A stretch of DNA of 64,000 nt from Symsagittifera roscoffensis (lineage: Eukaryota > Xenacoelomorpha > Acoela > Convolutidae): NCBI RefSeq assembly GCF_963678635.1, contig NC_087064.1, positions 56,056,338 to 56,120,337 on the forward strand, in the 5' to 3' direction. The translations under genes and the position numbers were made by a program. Below are positions 12,178-23,988 of this stretch, piece by piece (within the stretch, counting starts at the first letter, position 1; the number at the start of each line of letters is the position of its first letter). The notes beneath the pieces are model-generated. The model searched no databases. It was given only the letters and a program-made list of their open reading frames with translations, and was not told where the DNA came from.

Positions 12178-15100
12178 ATGCCATGCCCGAAACGAGAATG
12201 TAAATTGTGGAGACTGTGGAATTATGTATGTTCGCCAGCACGCCGCTCGACACCGGCAAAATTGTTCTAAAATGTAACACCTTGTCCTGAATGTAAATAT
12301 ATCACTTACAATCCTCAAGAAAAGAGCTATCATATGGCCAAGAAGCATGCTCAACCAAGCTCGAAGCAGTCGATGGTTTGTCCTTCCTGTGAACAAGAGT
12401 TGCCAAGTTATTACTTTCTCCAACAACACCGGAGAAAAGAACATGGAGCTAAGCAACGGAAGCCTAGTGATACGGTGGCTGAACTGAACAAGGTTGTGGA
12501 GGAAGAAGGGTAAGATGGTGAAAAATTTAAAGAGGAACTTAGCGCTTGTCATCCTTTTCTAGTGGATACGGAGATAAAAAAAATGGGAGAGATAAGATAT
12601 TTAACTTCCAATTGTCCAAGTTAGGTACTAAAAGAGTCAACGAGAAACCTGAAGAAGTCTTCAACAAGCTCGATTCTGCGGCAAAAATCAACATTGCCCT
12701 AGGGTTTGTTCTTCGAAATATCGAGACTGATGAATATCAATATTTTTACGCCCATGAAAACAATATCTTTTTTCAAAAATCCCATTTGCTCTGTACTAAA
12801 AAAGACTTGAAAACAATTCAAGGGAAAGTAGAAAAATTTGATATTGTGGAGCAATCTACCCAGGAATATGAGAACACAAAATGGAAATTCAAGTTGATTA
12901 CCATCGTTACAATTTTTGCTGCTTTGTTCGAAAAAAATCCCAAAGGGATGTTCGCACACTGTTTTCCCTGAGCCTTTAAAACAACATACGCAAGTGAACT
13001 GTCTTTTATCTAACAAAGACAAGCAACCATACAAAGATCCTTTGTATATTTTCCGCGCATTGGCAATGTACATGAACGGACACAATGATCTCGCCTCTCA
13101 CACTTGTAGATACTCTACAGACTTCAAGTTTTTTGTTGAGTTTTCGCTGAAGACTTACCTGTTGTCGAGGAACTTTTGCACAGAAACATCTTTATTTACA
13201 ATTTCGATATACGAGAAATTGAATATGTAGGAAAACTAGCTCGATGAAGTATTGGAATGTTTGATAAAACAGTCAAATAACTGAGACTCAACAATCATAT
13301 CAATCATACAAATGATATAGATAGTTTCTTCAAGTGTTTTCGATGCCCTGGCTGTGACACCTTTTTCCATTAATCAGACCACTTCAATAAGCATCTCCTG
13401 AGATGCAACGATCGAGGGAGGCATAGATGCCAAAAAAACGTGTATGAGCTTCGAGAAACCTTGTTTGAAAAGCTAGAAGGATTCAAATTTCCAGTTTCTG
13501 AAGATAACAAGTTTTTCAAAAATCTAGTAATTTTCGATTTTGAGTCGGTTTGTGTTCCATCAGTGAAATTACAAGAATTACAAACTACAACCTGGATTGT
13601 AAAGCATGTTCCAATTTCAGTTTTTAGATCAGCGAATCTGATTGATGAACCCAGCTTTTTGTTCATGAAGGATCCACAGAACCTGATCATGGTTTTTGTA
13701 AGCTACCTCGAACTGTTGGCTGAAAAAAGTAAGCTGGAGAATAGAATAAAATTTCAAGATATTGAAGTAGCTGTCAAGGAACGAGTGAAAAATTTTTTGA
13801 TCAGCTAAACGCACGGGATAAAAATTATTCATCTAATGAACTTGAGTAGGAAGAAGAATGAATTGAAGACTCGGAAGAAGCTATGATGTCGAGCCAGTTT
13901 TTCAGAATTTAGAAAAAATCAGCCGATAGATTTAAAACAACATCTTGCGAGATATGTACATACATTACCTGTTGTTGGTTTTAACAGCGGTAGATATGAT
14001 TTGAATTTGATCACATCCTACTTACTCCAATATTTGTTTCGCGATAAAGAACAAGAAACATCCGTCATCAAAAAGCGAACGACTTTTTATCTTTCAAAAC
14101 TGAAGATGCACAATTTCTCGACATTATAAAATTTCTGGGTGGGGCAACTACTCAAAGCCTATAAGCCTACAAAATTTTCTTTCCCTATGAGTGGTATGAC
14201 AATCCTGATCAGCTTGATCTCCCAGGACTGCCGCCATAAGATGCATTTTTCAGTAAACTAAGAAACAACAACCCACCAGACAAAAATTTTTATGACAATG
14301 AGAAACTGAGGAAGAGTGGCTCGAAGAACCACAAGCACTGAAAACGCTTCAAATCAAGACTGTCCCCTCTTTTGGTTTGGATAATTACAATTATTTACAA
14401 GAAACTTGGCTGAAAAACGGAATGTCAGTATTCAAAGATTTTTGCAGTGGTACAACAACAAGGAGGCCAAGCGAAAAAAGTTTCAATTTTATCACAACAA
14501 GGGAATTGATCTGTTGAAACTTGGGTGTACACTTCCAAATCTAGCAAACAAAAGACTTTAAATTACAAGTTTTATCGATTTTGCGAAAAAGATAATGATT
14601 TGTGTGGAAAAATAAGAGAAGACATGACCGGGCGACTTTTCATTGTGTTCACTCGAAAAGTTGTAGCTGATGAAACATTCATCAAAAGTTCATCAAAGAT
14701 GTGTAAATCAATCGTAGGAGTTGATGCAAGTCAGCTTTCACTTTTTCAATGTGTCAAGATGTGCCAACAGGGGTTTACACGAGATGGGAGTTTAACAGTG
14801 ATATGCAAAAAATCAAGGCTAGACATAATCGAACTCGCAAATTTGAAAATATGGTCTTTTTCCAGTAACCAATACCAGAATGTTAAGTTGAGGTTTTTTT
14901 CTTATTTGGTAAACAGAAAAAAAATCTTTTTTGTTTAAATGTGAATGGTTACTGTGATCACTGTAAAACGTTATTCGAATCAATGGGATGCTACTACCAC
15001 TTCTATTCCTGTCAAGAAGCTCGTCCCTCCTTAAGAGAAAAGAATATTGAGCGAGGAAACAAGAAGAGAGAGATGGATGATATGCGACAAGAATACATTA

Positions 15101-16490
15101 GAGAGAAAGGATACAAAACTGAATAAATATGGGAGTGTGAGTGGTGGCAAAATTTCAAAACCACTGAAAAGAATAAAAATCACTTTTCCTTTTAAAAGTG
15201 ATTTTCTTTAGAAAGCCATTTTTCTTACACAAGCCATTTTCCCTACAAAAGACTTCTTTTTACAGAATCCTTTTGGCAAAAATACAAGATAGATCTCTTT
15301 TTGGCTACGTTTAGTGCGACTTGGTTGTTATAAATGAACTGATGTCTAAATTCGCGACTTTTCCTGCAATTTTTTTTTTAAAAAACAACTGAGGTTGGAA
15401 GAAAGGATATTGGAGATTGTATGAAGATTTATGCAATTGAAAACGAAATGTTAAAACAACCTCAGAAAATGCTGATATCTAGCTTCAAGCTAGAAAATGG
15501 AACAGTTATAACTCCTCTCTTCAACTTTTATATGGAACATGCATTGCAGTGCACCAAAATTTACCGTTTTGTTCAATATTCTCCTCGGAAATGCTTCAAA
15601 ATTTTTTTCAGTCAGTGGTTGATGATAGAAAAGAAGGAGATGAAAACCCGCTGTCAGGAGATATAGCAGAAACTATGAAGCTTTAAGGCAATTTCTGCTA
15701 TGGATATCAGATTATAGATAGATCCAGGCATACAATTACTAAGTATCTGAATGATGAAAAAACACATATAGCGATCAAAGAGCCATTGTTCAAAAGTTTG
15801 AATACAGTTGAAAAAGAGTAGTACGTGGTGGAGTTGTTGAAATCAATCATTGAGCACCGAGAACCCGTCATTGTTGGCTTTTTCATACTTCAGTATGCAA
15901 AGCTGAGAATGTTGGAACTCTACTATAATTTCTTTGACAGATTGTGTGATGTAAATAAATTTGAAGAATTGGAGGTTGACACAGACTCACATACCTTGGC
16001 ACTTGCTGAAGAAAAATTGTACGACTGTATCCAACCAGAAAAAAGAGACATTTAGAAAAACTGAGGGAAAATGGCTGCAGAGACGCTTTCAAGGCAGATG
16101 CAAACTTTAATTTCTTCCCACGGCGGTGTTGCAGTATCCATGAAAAGCATGATAAGCGGGCGCCGTGACTTTTCAAAGAGGAATATTATTGCATAGAAAT
16201 GCTATGTTTATGTAGCAAAATTTATTGCTGCTATGACAACAAGTCAGACAAGATCATATTCAGCAGTAAAGGGTTGATTAAACAAGTTCTAGAAGATTCT
16301 GGAAATAGTCCTATGGCAAAGTATAGGAGATTTTTTTCAAAGCATTTAATCTTACATCTACTAACAGAGGATTCAGAACCATAAATCATATGGTTGCCAC
16401 ATATGAACAGACGAAGGAAGGACTTAGTTATTTTCGTCCAAAAAGACAATTTCAAGATGATGAAGTTCATACAAAACCATTGAAACTATG
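12178..16490 (+). pseudogene. Zinc-finger plus family B DNA polymerase, decayed copy 2, complete to the C-terminus
   Basis: Same architecture and same breaks as the copy at 7036-10970. Exo I FDFES is at 13533-13547 and DTDS at 15978-15989. This copy continues past the duplicated unit through a Cys/His-rich stretch and an open piece at 16199-16384 containing LCLCSKIYCCYDNKSDK. It ends at a TGA near 16490 after YEQTKEGLSYFRPKRQF. The span of about 4.3 kb corresponds to roughly 1,400 codons, a plausible length for a polymerase with N-terminal fingers. No capsid, integrase or ATPase gene of a Polinton is recognisable nearby, so the parent element is unknown. Confidence 0.85.
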
Positions 16491-17899
16491 AAAACTGTTC
16501 TGATGTAGTAAAAATTTTTGTGATATCGTTTTATTTTGGTTCTCTGATATTAAAAGGTGAAATATTGCGAAAAACTTAGTGTTTATTGCAGTGATTTATA
16601 TATTTTTTTGTAAATTAAAAACTTTTTTTATCTCAAAAAAACTCGATTTTTTGAATTTTCAGTACGCTTCAGCATACTTTTAGGTAGATAGAACACTGTT
16701 GAAAAAAAACATCTATTAAATTAGTTAATTAGTCCCTTATATCAAATCTTATCGTGTTGTGAAATATATCGAAAAAATTTCAAATAACCATTGATTTAAC
16801 CTGAAGCAAAAACATCATTTCACAATTTTCTCGTAATACACCATTAATATTTACAATTTAGGTAACGCGCGCAATTTTCGGGAAAAAACCAGACATTTTT
16901 ATTTTTACACAATATCCAAAAAAAACTCCTTTTTTTCTTACCATTCTCTTACCATTACACAAACATGAAAACCATACTAATATTTTTTCCCATCTGAAAA
17001 CATTTTAGAATCCATAGCCAATATTACTACATAGCTTCGAGACCGAATATTCTTTTCCCTATCTTAGAACAGGTGAACGAGCGCGGGAAGGTCATAGAAG
17101 ATAATAGACCAAGCTAACACCAACGTCAAGCTACTGACGTTAGAAGCACATCACATCTGGAAGGAGAGACCGAGACAAAAACACATGCGATGAGCTCAGA
17201 AGCAGGGAACCGGCCCTTAAGTTGTAATTCTGAAAACGATTTTTCAGCTTATACAAAACAAATAAATTTCGAAAGAAAAACTGTCATGTTTCGAAACTGA
17301 AAAATGAGACAAATCGCGGAGTTAAGTTTAAACTTAAATAAATTATAAGATAAGATTAGGAGAACTTAAGTCTGATAAAATAATCATGATTAAATTTTGG
17401 CGCTTATTTCAAATTTGCAAATCTCTGATCTCCGATTGGTTGGATTTTCATTATTTTGTATAGCCTATGTCCTAGGATGTTTTTTTATTATTGATGATCT
17501 TTTAGCAAAATTTAAAAACTTCTAATTTTTATGATGCACAAATGTGCGAAAACGTTCTTACTTTACCTTTTTAAATAACTCTACTGACGGAATTGTCAAG
17601 ATTATATGTTTTTTCAAGTTTTTTGCACCCCCTGAAGCAGAAGATTGCACATCACTGACGTGAAAAAATTATTTTCCTTTTTACCAACTTTATTGTCTCG
17701 GAGTAAGGTTCATTCCGTTTTTTCCGGTAGTTTTTCTGCTAGTTTCTGGACAGTTTTTGTAGAGACTGGTACTGCTCCTCCAGTACACACAAAAGTTAGT
17801 TGAAAAAACCTATAGTGTTCCACATCCATTTTCTTTGTTGGTATTTTAATGTTTAGAGACATACATATAGGCGTCAGATATAAGGCGTCAGAAACAGTT
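16491..17899. other. Intergenic, no gene recognised
   Basis: AT-rich DNA after the polymerase C-terminus. It contains a small GC-richer patch at about 17065-17215 and the dispersed motif GATGCACAAATGTGCGAAAA at about 17530-17552, shared in opposite orientation with about 3829-3856. Confidence 0.5.
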
Positions 17900-20200
17900 T
17901 TAGGGCGGGGTTCATTATGGGATGGAAAATTTTTACATCGAAAAAAGTTCGGCTGAATCGTCCTCCCCAGAGTCCCTTTGCCTTGTTAGTCGAGCGTCAT
18001 TTTCAGTACTAGTTGTTTTGTTGTGAAAGTTTTCTCTTTCCAGCGATTAACGTTTTGGCTCTATCTCCTCAACACCATACTTCGTCCTGCAGTGTCCCAA
18101 TGAGTAATTTCCCTGTGTCTTGGGTCAGTGTAAACTGTTGATTACTTGGGCTTGTATGTGGAGTGTTTAGTGGTTCACATCACATCTCAGATGTAAATTA
18201 TACCTAAACTCTGATTTGTTGCTGGTAAAATCAGAGTTTTCTCCGTTTCATCTATTTTTTGATCACTTTATTCTAATAGATCACAAATTGCGCGTAGCCA
18301 CTCATAATTGTTGAAAAAGTCCGTGTCACTGAGAAAATCCAACTCTCCCATTCGTATTGGTAGTAATCGTTATCGGGTAAATGGTTTTTTAGCAGTTGTA
18401 CTATGGAGTAGCTGCTGTGTTATGTTTTTTCTCAATTTCGTCCATACTCCTAAATGCTTTGGAATCTGGTAAAGAAGCTTAATTTACTTTGAAATCCCTT
18501 TGACTAGATGGAATACGCATTTTGTGGCGATGTCTTAGTTTTTTTGGGAAACTTTTTTCTTAGGATAATTTTTTTTTCAATTTGGCTCTCCATGTTATTA
18601 TCGCATGCTGATGATGTTCCTAAAACCACTCCAAGGTTTCTAAAACCATCTACCATTGTAATATTTGTGCCTTCGAATACTTTTATGGCTCCTTCCCGAA
18701 AAATCTCCTTCTTCATGAGTTAAAACATGGAAGGCTTCACACTGTAGCCGAACGCCTTTCCGTGCACACCCAGGTTGTCGAGTATTGAACGGAGGCCTTT
18801 GAGATCACCTTCAAGGCTTTCGTCATCTGGGTACTATTGTTAGGTGACCTTAGCTTTTTGCAGGAGCTCGATCATTGCAATCACCCCTATTTCAAACATA
18901 GCCATTGCGAGGGAATCAGCTTGCGTTGTGGCTTCGGTAGATGTCAAAAGCATGGTAATTATATATAAGTTTGAGGGATGCTTACATGAGTTCACCAGCG
19001 CATGTTGTAGTGCCGGACAAAAGATTTGAACATTTTTAGAGTAAATTCTCTATTGAGCGAGTTGAAGGCAAAAATCCTGTCCCTGGACTTTTGTCCAGAG
19101 GTAACAGACGACAGGGACTGTATGCCGTAGGCAATTCTAGAGGGGAAAGCTTCTTCGTGTTTTGTAGCAAAGCTCAATGGATGTCTGGTTGAAGTGAGTT
19201 ATCATCTTTCTCCATTCGCACGCGTCTAGTCCTGAGGAACCGTGGTTTCCTTGCGTTTTCCAAATGACTTTCGAACTGTCTTGGTGTTTATTTGTTCGAA
19301 TAATAAGGGGTGGTTTTGCTTTGTCTCTTCTTTTTCGCTTTGTCGCTTTGAGTTTTATAGTTAATGTTTGCTGTTTTGTCTTGGGGGTGTTTCTCCCTGA
19401 GGATTTTTCTTTTTCTTCATTGACCTCGTTTAGGGGAAGTTTTCTTTTTAGTTTGTTGTCTAAAAGGCAGCCAATGGCTGGCGGCAGAAATTTTTCCAGT
19501 ACTCGTTAGTTTATCGAACTGTTTAACTCTTTCGTTTTACTTCGATCTCCATCTGTTTTGGATGTCTAAGTTGGAGAGTTTTTGTTTCAGTGAAAAGTTC
19601 ATCTAGTAGGCCTTGCTTCCACAAAATTATGCGGCGGCTCAGAATTTTGGAATAAGATCGGTTTGTTTTGGTTTAATTTTGGGGAGCAGCAGAAGTACGA
19701 GAATCATGTTAAAATTAAGTCGCGACGCTAAAATTAAGTTTTTCCTCTACTAATGACAGCAGGTGCTGGTTCAGTATTTCTATGGATTGGAAACCGGGCC
19801 TGTTCTTGCTTAGAACTATGAAAAACGGTTTTCAGTTAAGGACATTTTCATATATTTTGTTTATTTTAGTTTTAACTTCTTTGTCAATAAATTTTCAGGG
19901 TCAACGGGACGGACTGTAGTCATTGCTGTGGGCTACGGATTAGATTGTTTTGCGTTGGGCAGTAGGTTTGTTTCGGGTGTTGCTGGTGATGTTTCTTCTT
20001 GAGTTGTGATAGGGACTGGGCTTGGTGGACTGTTGGTGGAGTTAGACCCTTCTGCAAAATGCTTGAGTATGCATTGTATGCAGGAAAACACGTCAAAAAA
20101 AAAATGTGCTGCTCTGTAGCCCGCTACATTAGACGTGGATGCAGGTTTTGCAAATGACACCAAATCCTTCCTTTTTGGAGGTGGCGTTTGCAATTATGGC
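17900..20200 (-). pseudogene. Decayed reverse-transcriptase element
   Basis: Minus-strand frames give, in order: an N-terminal segment at 19933-20193 beginning MQTPPPKRKDLVSF; a basic region around 19264-19509; a GLDACEWRKMI segment near 19220; FAFNSLNRE near motif A (about 19050-19080); TTQADSLAMAMFEIGV (about 18880-18930, matching the 'EGTTQGDPLAMAMY' pattern that I recall from an RT family common in marine invertebrates); and VFEGTNITMVDGFRNLGVV (about 18620-18680). The YADD box is degraded to YPDDE near 18830. Many stops are present. It lacks a recognisable endonuclease, so the class is left open. Confidence 0.6.
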
Positions 20201-20539
20201 AATGCGTTTGATCTGCCATAATTTGGCAACGAGATGGGTAAATCTATGGTGGATATATACATCTTTACAAAACATATTATCACCAAATTAACATTTAGAT
20301 TGGGGGAAACTATTCGGAATCTTGAGTATTAAAATGTATTCTAAAGCAAAACATTGACCAATCTAGAGCACCAAATTTTTTTTTATGAAGTGATTTTTTG
20401 CAGAGAAGATGGTTTTGGGGATAATAAGCACATTTGAGTTATACTTATGAATTGATAAAATTGATAAAAACCTACAATCATTAGCAAAGTCTGAGTCCGT
20501 AGATGTGTTATCATTAAAACCGTCTACCATGGTAACACC

Positions 20540-20750
20540 GTTCAGTTTAGGCGAGTGTAGCGCGAGACAGTAGTGACAAATTCGGTTAGTTTTCCACCTC
20601 TATACGAGTGAACCGTGGCTCCGACATCTTTGGGGCTGAAGTATAAGGTCCTTGAGGTTCCGATGAACAGTTTCCTGCTGGAATTGAGTAGCCACTTCGT
20701 CCTGTACGTCGGCATGGATTTTCACAAAACAGGGTACAACATCAGCGGAA
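20540..20750 (-). other. GC-richer segment of unknown nature
   Basis: This stretch is clearly less AT-rich than its surroundings and is open for about 40-57 codons in all three minus frames. One frame gives a 57-residue ORF beginning MPTYRTKWLL. No family is recognisable and no convincing splice sites flank it. It could be an exon remnant or the 5' region of the neighbouring retroelement. Confidence 0.25.
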
Positions 20751-21049
20751 AAAAAATAAAGAAAATATTATGAATTAGATTGTAAATGAAAATAAAAAAC
20801 GGATTGTAAAAACAAATAACCAAAAAAAATGATAGCGATTATAACCTGGTTCTTCACGGGTGTCGCGGCTGGATGAGCTTGTCTCTAAAATCTCGGCTTG
20901 ACGAGTTTGGCATGCGTTTCATCATCGTCATATCACAAAAAACTATTTAATAAAGATATCACAATAGTTAGGATTTTGTGATAGTAAGGATGTGTTCTTT
21001 GAAAAGTTTCAAAATGGTATAAAAACGTCTTAACTCGAAAGCTAGAAGC

Positions 21050-21450
21050 AATTGAGCAGTCGCCCATGGACTCAAAATTTGCGATTTTTGCGAGAACTCT
21101 CACAGTTTCGAATTACAACGTTAGAAACTTCAAAATTTGAAAAACTTCAAACTTAAGTTTTCTGAAATATTTTTTTTTGAAAAAAAAAAAACCATAAAAT
21201 AATGCCCTATCTCAAAATTGCAAAATTTTGAACAGTCATATTTACGGCAAGGTTCACAAAATCTGAGAGTAGTCTGAAAACCCCCAATTACTGTTTTAGC
21301 AAAAACAATTATTAAAAAAAATAGTTTCGCTGAAAATTTTTTGAAAAAAATCACAAAAACCGGGGAAAAACTATAAAAATTTGAGCAGTCATCTTTGTAG
21401 GCAAGACTCAACACCCCCGAGAGTAGTCTGACAGCCCCCAACTACCGATT
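21050..21450. repeat. Degenerate tandem repeat, about 150-bp unit
   Basis: Two clear units (about 21222-21300 and 21376-21450) share TTTGAGCAGTCAT, a GCAAG-[GA]-CTCA core, GAGAGTAGTCTGA and CCCCCAA. A third, more diverged unit lies near 21050-21120. Confidence 0.55.
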
Positions 21451-21479
21451 CGAGAACTTCAAAAACTACAGAGTTTTGA

Positions 21480-22399
21480 GCTGTCTTATAAGGAGAGAGT
21501 ATTTTGGATTTCTAAGAGAGTAACTGAATTTTGGGAGAGAGTAACTTTGGATTTCTAAGTTCTTTGAACAGTTTGAAAAACAAACAAAGCAAACATCACT
21601 TTTACTTCACATCACATTCAGCAATCATTTAATTCAACATGAGATCTGAAGCTAAATAAAATATTCTAAGTAAGCTTTTTAAAATTCAACCGCACAAATT
21701 AAAATTAAAAAAGTTTGTAGCAGCAGAAATGTATCTTTTTGAAAATGCCGATATATTATGAATTAATTCAGAATCAATTGCAGTAAAACTGTTTTGTTTT
21801 GCATCTTCGTTCAACTTTTTAACTCATCTTCATCCTGCTAATTTTCAAACCAGTTGAACACATGAAAAGTTTCTAGAAATCAGTTTAATTTCTCTAGATG
21901 TCGAAAGAAAAAATATTCAATTACATCACGGGAAGTTTTTTATTTTGATAGTTCATTGGAACAAGTTTTTTTCCTCTCGCCTTTTTGATCAACTTCGAGT
22001 TTTAACTATACCAGTACTCAAAATTACTTTTATGACTAGTAAAAATTATATTGCTCGCAGTCACGTATTTTTGCACTGCAATAAAGAATCAAGTAACTTG
22101 TTGAACTTCCCTCGAAGAAAATTGTTCTTTGAAAAATTACTCGTTTTCTTACCCTCTTGGGTAATTCTACGAAATATTTATCTCCTGGTAGATGGTAAAA
22201 TTTCCTGTGTTTAAAAAAAGTAATTTAAAAATTACCTTGATCAAATTCTTTGGGAAAACATTTTCGTACCTATTTTTTGTACCTATTTAATAGATTTCCA
22301 TGGTAAAACTTAGCACAACGTTTGGAAACTGTTGAATGCTGCCATCTGTTAAGCTACGCTGTAAATTAAATTGAACGGTTTAACTAATAAAGACAAAAG
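21480..22399. other. Intergenic, no gene recognised
   Basis: AT-rich sequence. A short duplicated motif (GGAGAGAGTA followed by TTTGGATTTCTAAG) occurs at 21490-21560. The 89-codon open frame at 21945-22214 shows no recognisable domain and is probably chance. Confidence 0.4.
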
Positions 22400-22475
22400 T
22401 ACCCGGGATGACCGAAACTCCTTATCATACAATTCCCATATATGAGAAACTTCTTGTCATACAATTCCATACAAT
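22400..22475 (+). repeat. MULE left terminal inverted repeat
   Basis: Contains TACCCGGGATGACC, then CTTATCATACAATTCCC and CTTGTCATACAATTCC. It matches the right end (25725-25820) in inverted orientation with gaps. More copies of ATTGTATGATA-type motifs follow at about 22495-22560 and 23065-23105. Confidence 0.65.
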
Positions 22476-23159
22476 GCCATACGTACAGAACATTGTATGA
22501 AATCTCTATGATAAACATTTTTCCATAAATGAAAATTGTATGATAGATGTTTTTCCATAAAGCAAAAAGTTTGTTTTTTTTCTTTCTAAATTTACAAGTG
22601 ACAAAGACCTTGGTTACTCAAAGCACCAAAGGTTGGACGGTCTTTGCATTTATAATGCATAGAAAACGACCTGAATTCGGCTGTCTTTCACAATTGATAT
22701 AACAAAAGCAACAAACTTTTAGTTTTTGGCAAAATTTTTTAATGGTGATTACTTTAAATTTTTGAATTTTCAAATTATCAGACATTGATCAAGGCATTCA
22801 TTAACACCCCATACAAAAGAAATTGGAATTTTCAGCGTTTTTGAAAAAAATTTCAAGTGAAAAGAGAATAAAAGCCAATTTTATCGTATCCAGGACTACG
22901 TTATGCACACAAAATATTAATTTTTGCATGCAAAAAAATTTTTTTCGAAAAATGTTTGTTTGCGTACGAAATTCGATTTGCGGTTGAAAAAAAAAACAAA
23001 AATTTTTTTGGGCCAAATTTTCAAAATTACTTGAAAAATTTTTTGTGTCGCCATCAAAAAAATAACAGTCATACAATTTCCATATATGGGAATTGTATGA
23101 TAAGCATTTTTTTCAAAACGAAAACCTCAGTTTTTTATCACCAGACTGTTTTTATTAGG

Positions 23160-23280
23160 TTACATGACAAAAGATCCCTTACCTTAAGATCCCAAACGAG
23201 AAGATCCCAGTCAAAAAGATACCATTCCAAAAGATACCTCGTTCTAAAATCGCCCACGACATAAAATACCATAATAAAAT
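23160..23280 (+). repeat. MULE left subterminal array of AAAAGATCC/AAAAGATACC motifs
   Basis: About five copies of a 14-17 bp motif of the form ACAAAAGATCCC or CAAAAGATACC, followed by AAAATCGCCCACGACATAA. Its inverted counterpart is at 25545-25675. Such arrays often bind the transposase. Confidence 0.6.
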
Positions 23281-23988
23281 AACAAAGAAACTGAGAATTG
23301 AAAATAAAGCGGTTAATCGATCAAAGCCAAAACAAAGCGTCGGTTAAAATCAAAGAAACGGCAAAATTTTTGCTGCACAAATTTCGAACATAAATGACCT
23401 TGCTAATCACTTGGCCTTTAAAATGAAACTCAAACTTCAAAACAGCTTAGACTATAGTTGAACTTGAAAAGGATTTCCAATTAATCAAAACCAACTTTGC
23501 CAAAAATGGCCTGATTTTCCAGACAACTCAAGTCGGTACAAAATTAAAATTGATTTTTTGCAAAATTCTAAAGCTTTGAAATCATTTTCATTACGAATCA
23601 CTTGCCATTCTATTTGATACAAAATATCAATTCTCAATTTTGATCAACTTTTTTTCGCTAGGCGCAATACTCAAAGGGCCGTCAGGCCCCTACCCCCAAC
23701 CTAGCGTCCCGCAAATAAGAGCAACTGCTCTGGGATCAAATTGCTAGAGACAGCATTTTCGAATGCGAGTCGTAGTATTGCGTTTCGGCGTTCTCCGGGA
23801 GGGTGCGAGACGTCTATAAAAAAGTTGATCAAACAAATTTAAATTTAGGAAAAATTAGGCAAAAACTAAAACAAAGTTTAATAGGTTAAATGGGCAAGTG
23901 AACGAATATAAGACAATAAGTTAGAGTCTGTGTATGAACTTGTTATCTGTTGAACTTTTTCATTCAGATCACGGTACTTTTTCCGGGA

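Larger units (their letters stand above)
5832..16111 (+). repeat. 5.14-kb direct tandem duplication
   Basis: Copy 1 spans 5832-10970 and copy 2 spans 10973-16111, with a 2-base CT at the junction. By eye the copies differ by roughly a dozen substitutions, plus single-base length changes in an A-run near 6010/11150 and a T-run near 10230/15370, so identity is above 99%. Both copies share all disabling mutations of the polymerase pseudogene, so the duplication is younger than the inactivation. At the right end of copy 2 the polymerase frame continues past 16111, so copy 2 has the native 3' flank. At the left end copy 1 abuts an unrelated reverse-transcriptase fragment. Confidence 0.95.
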
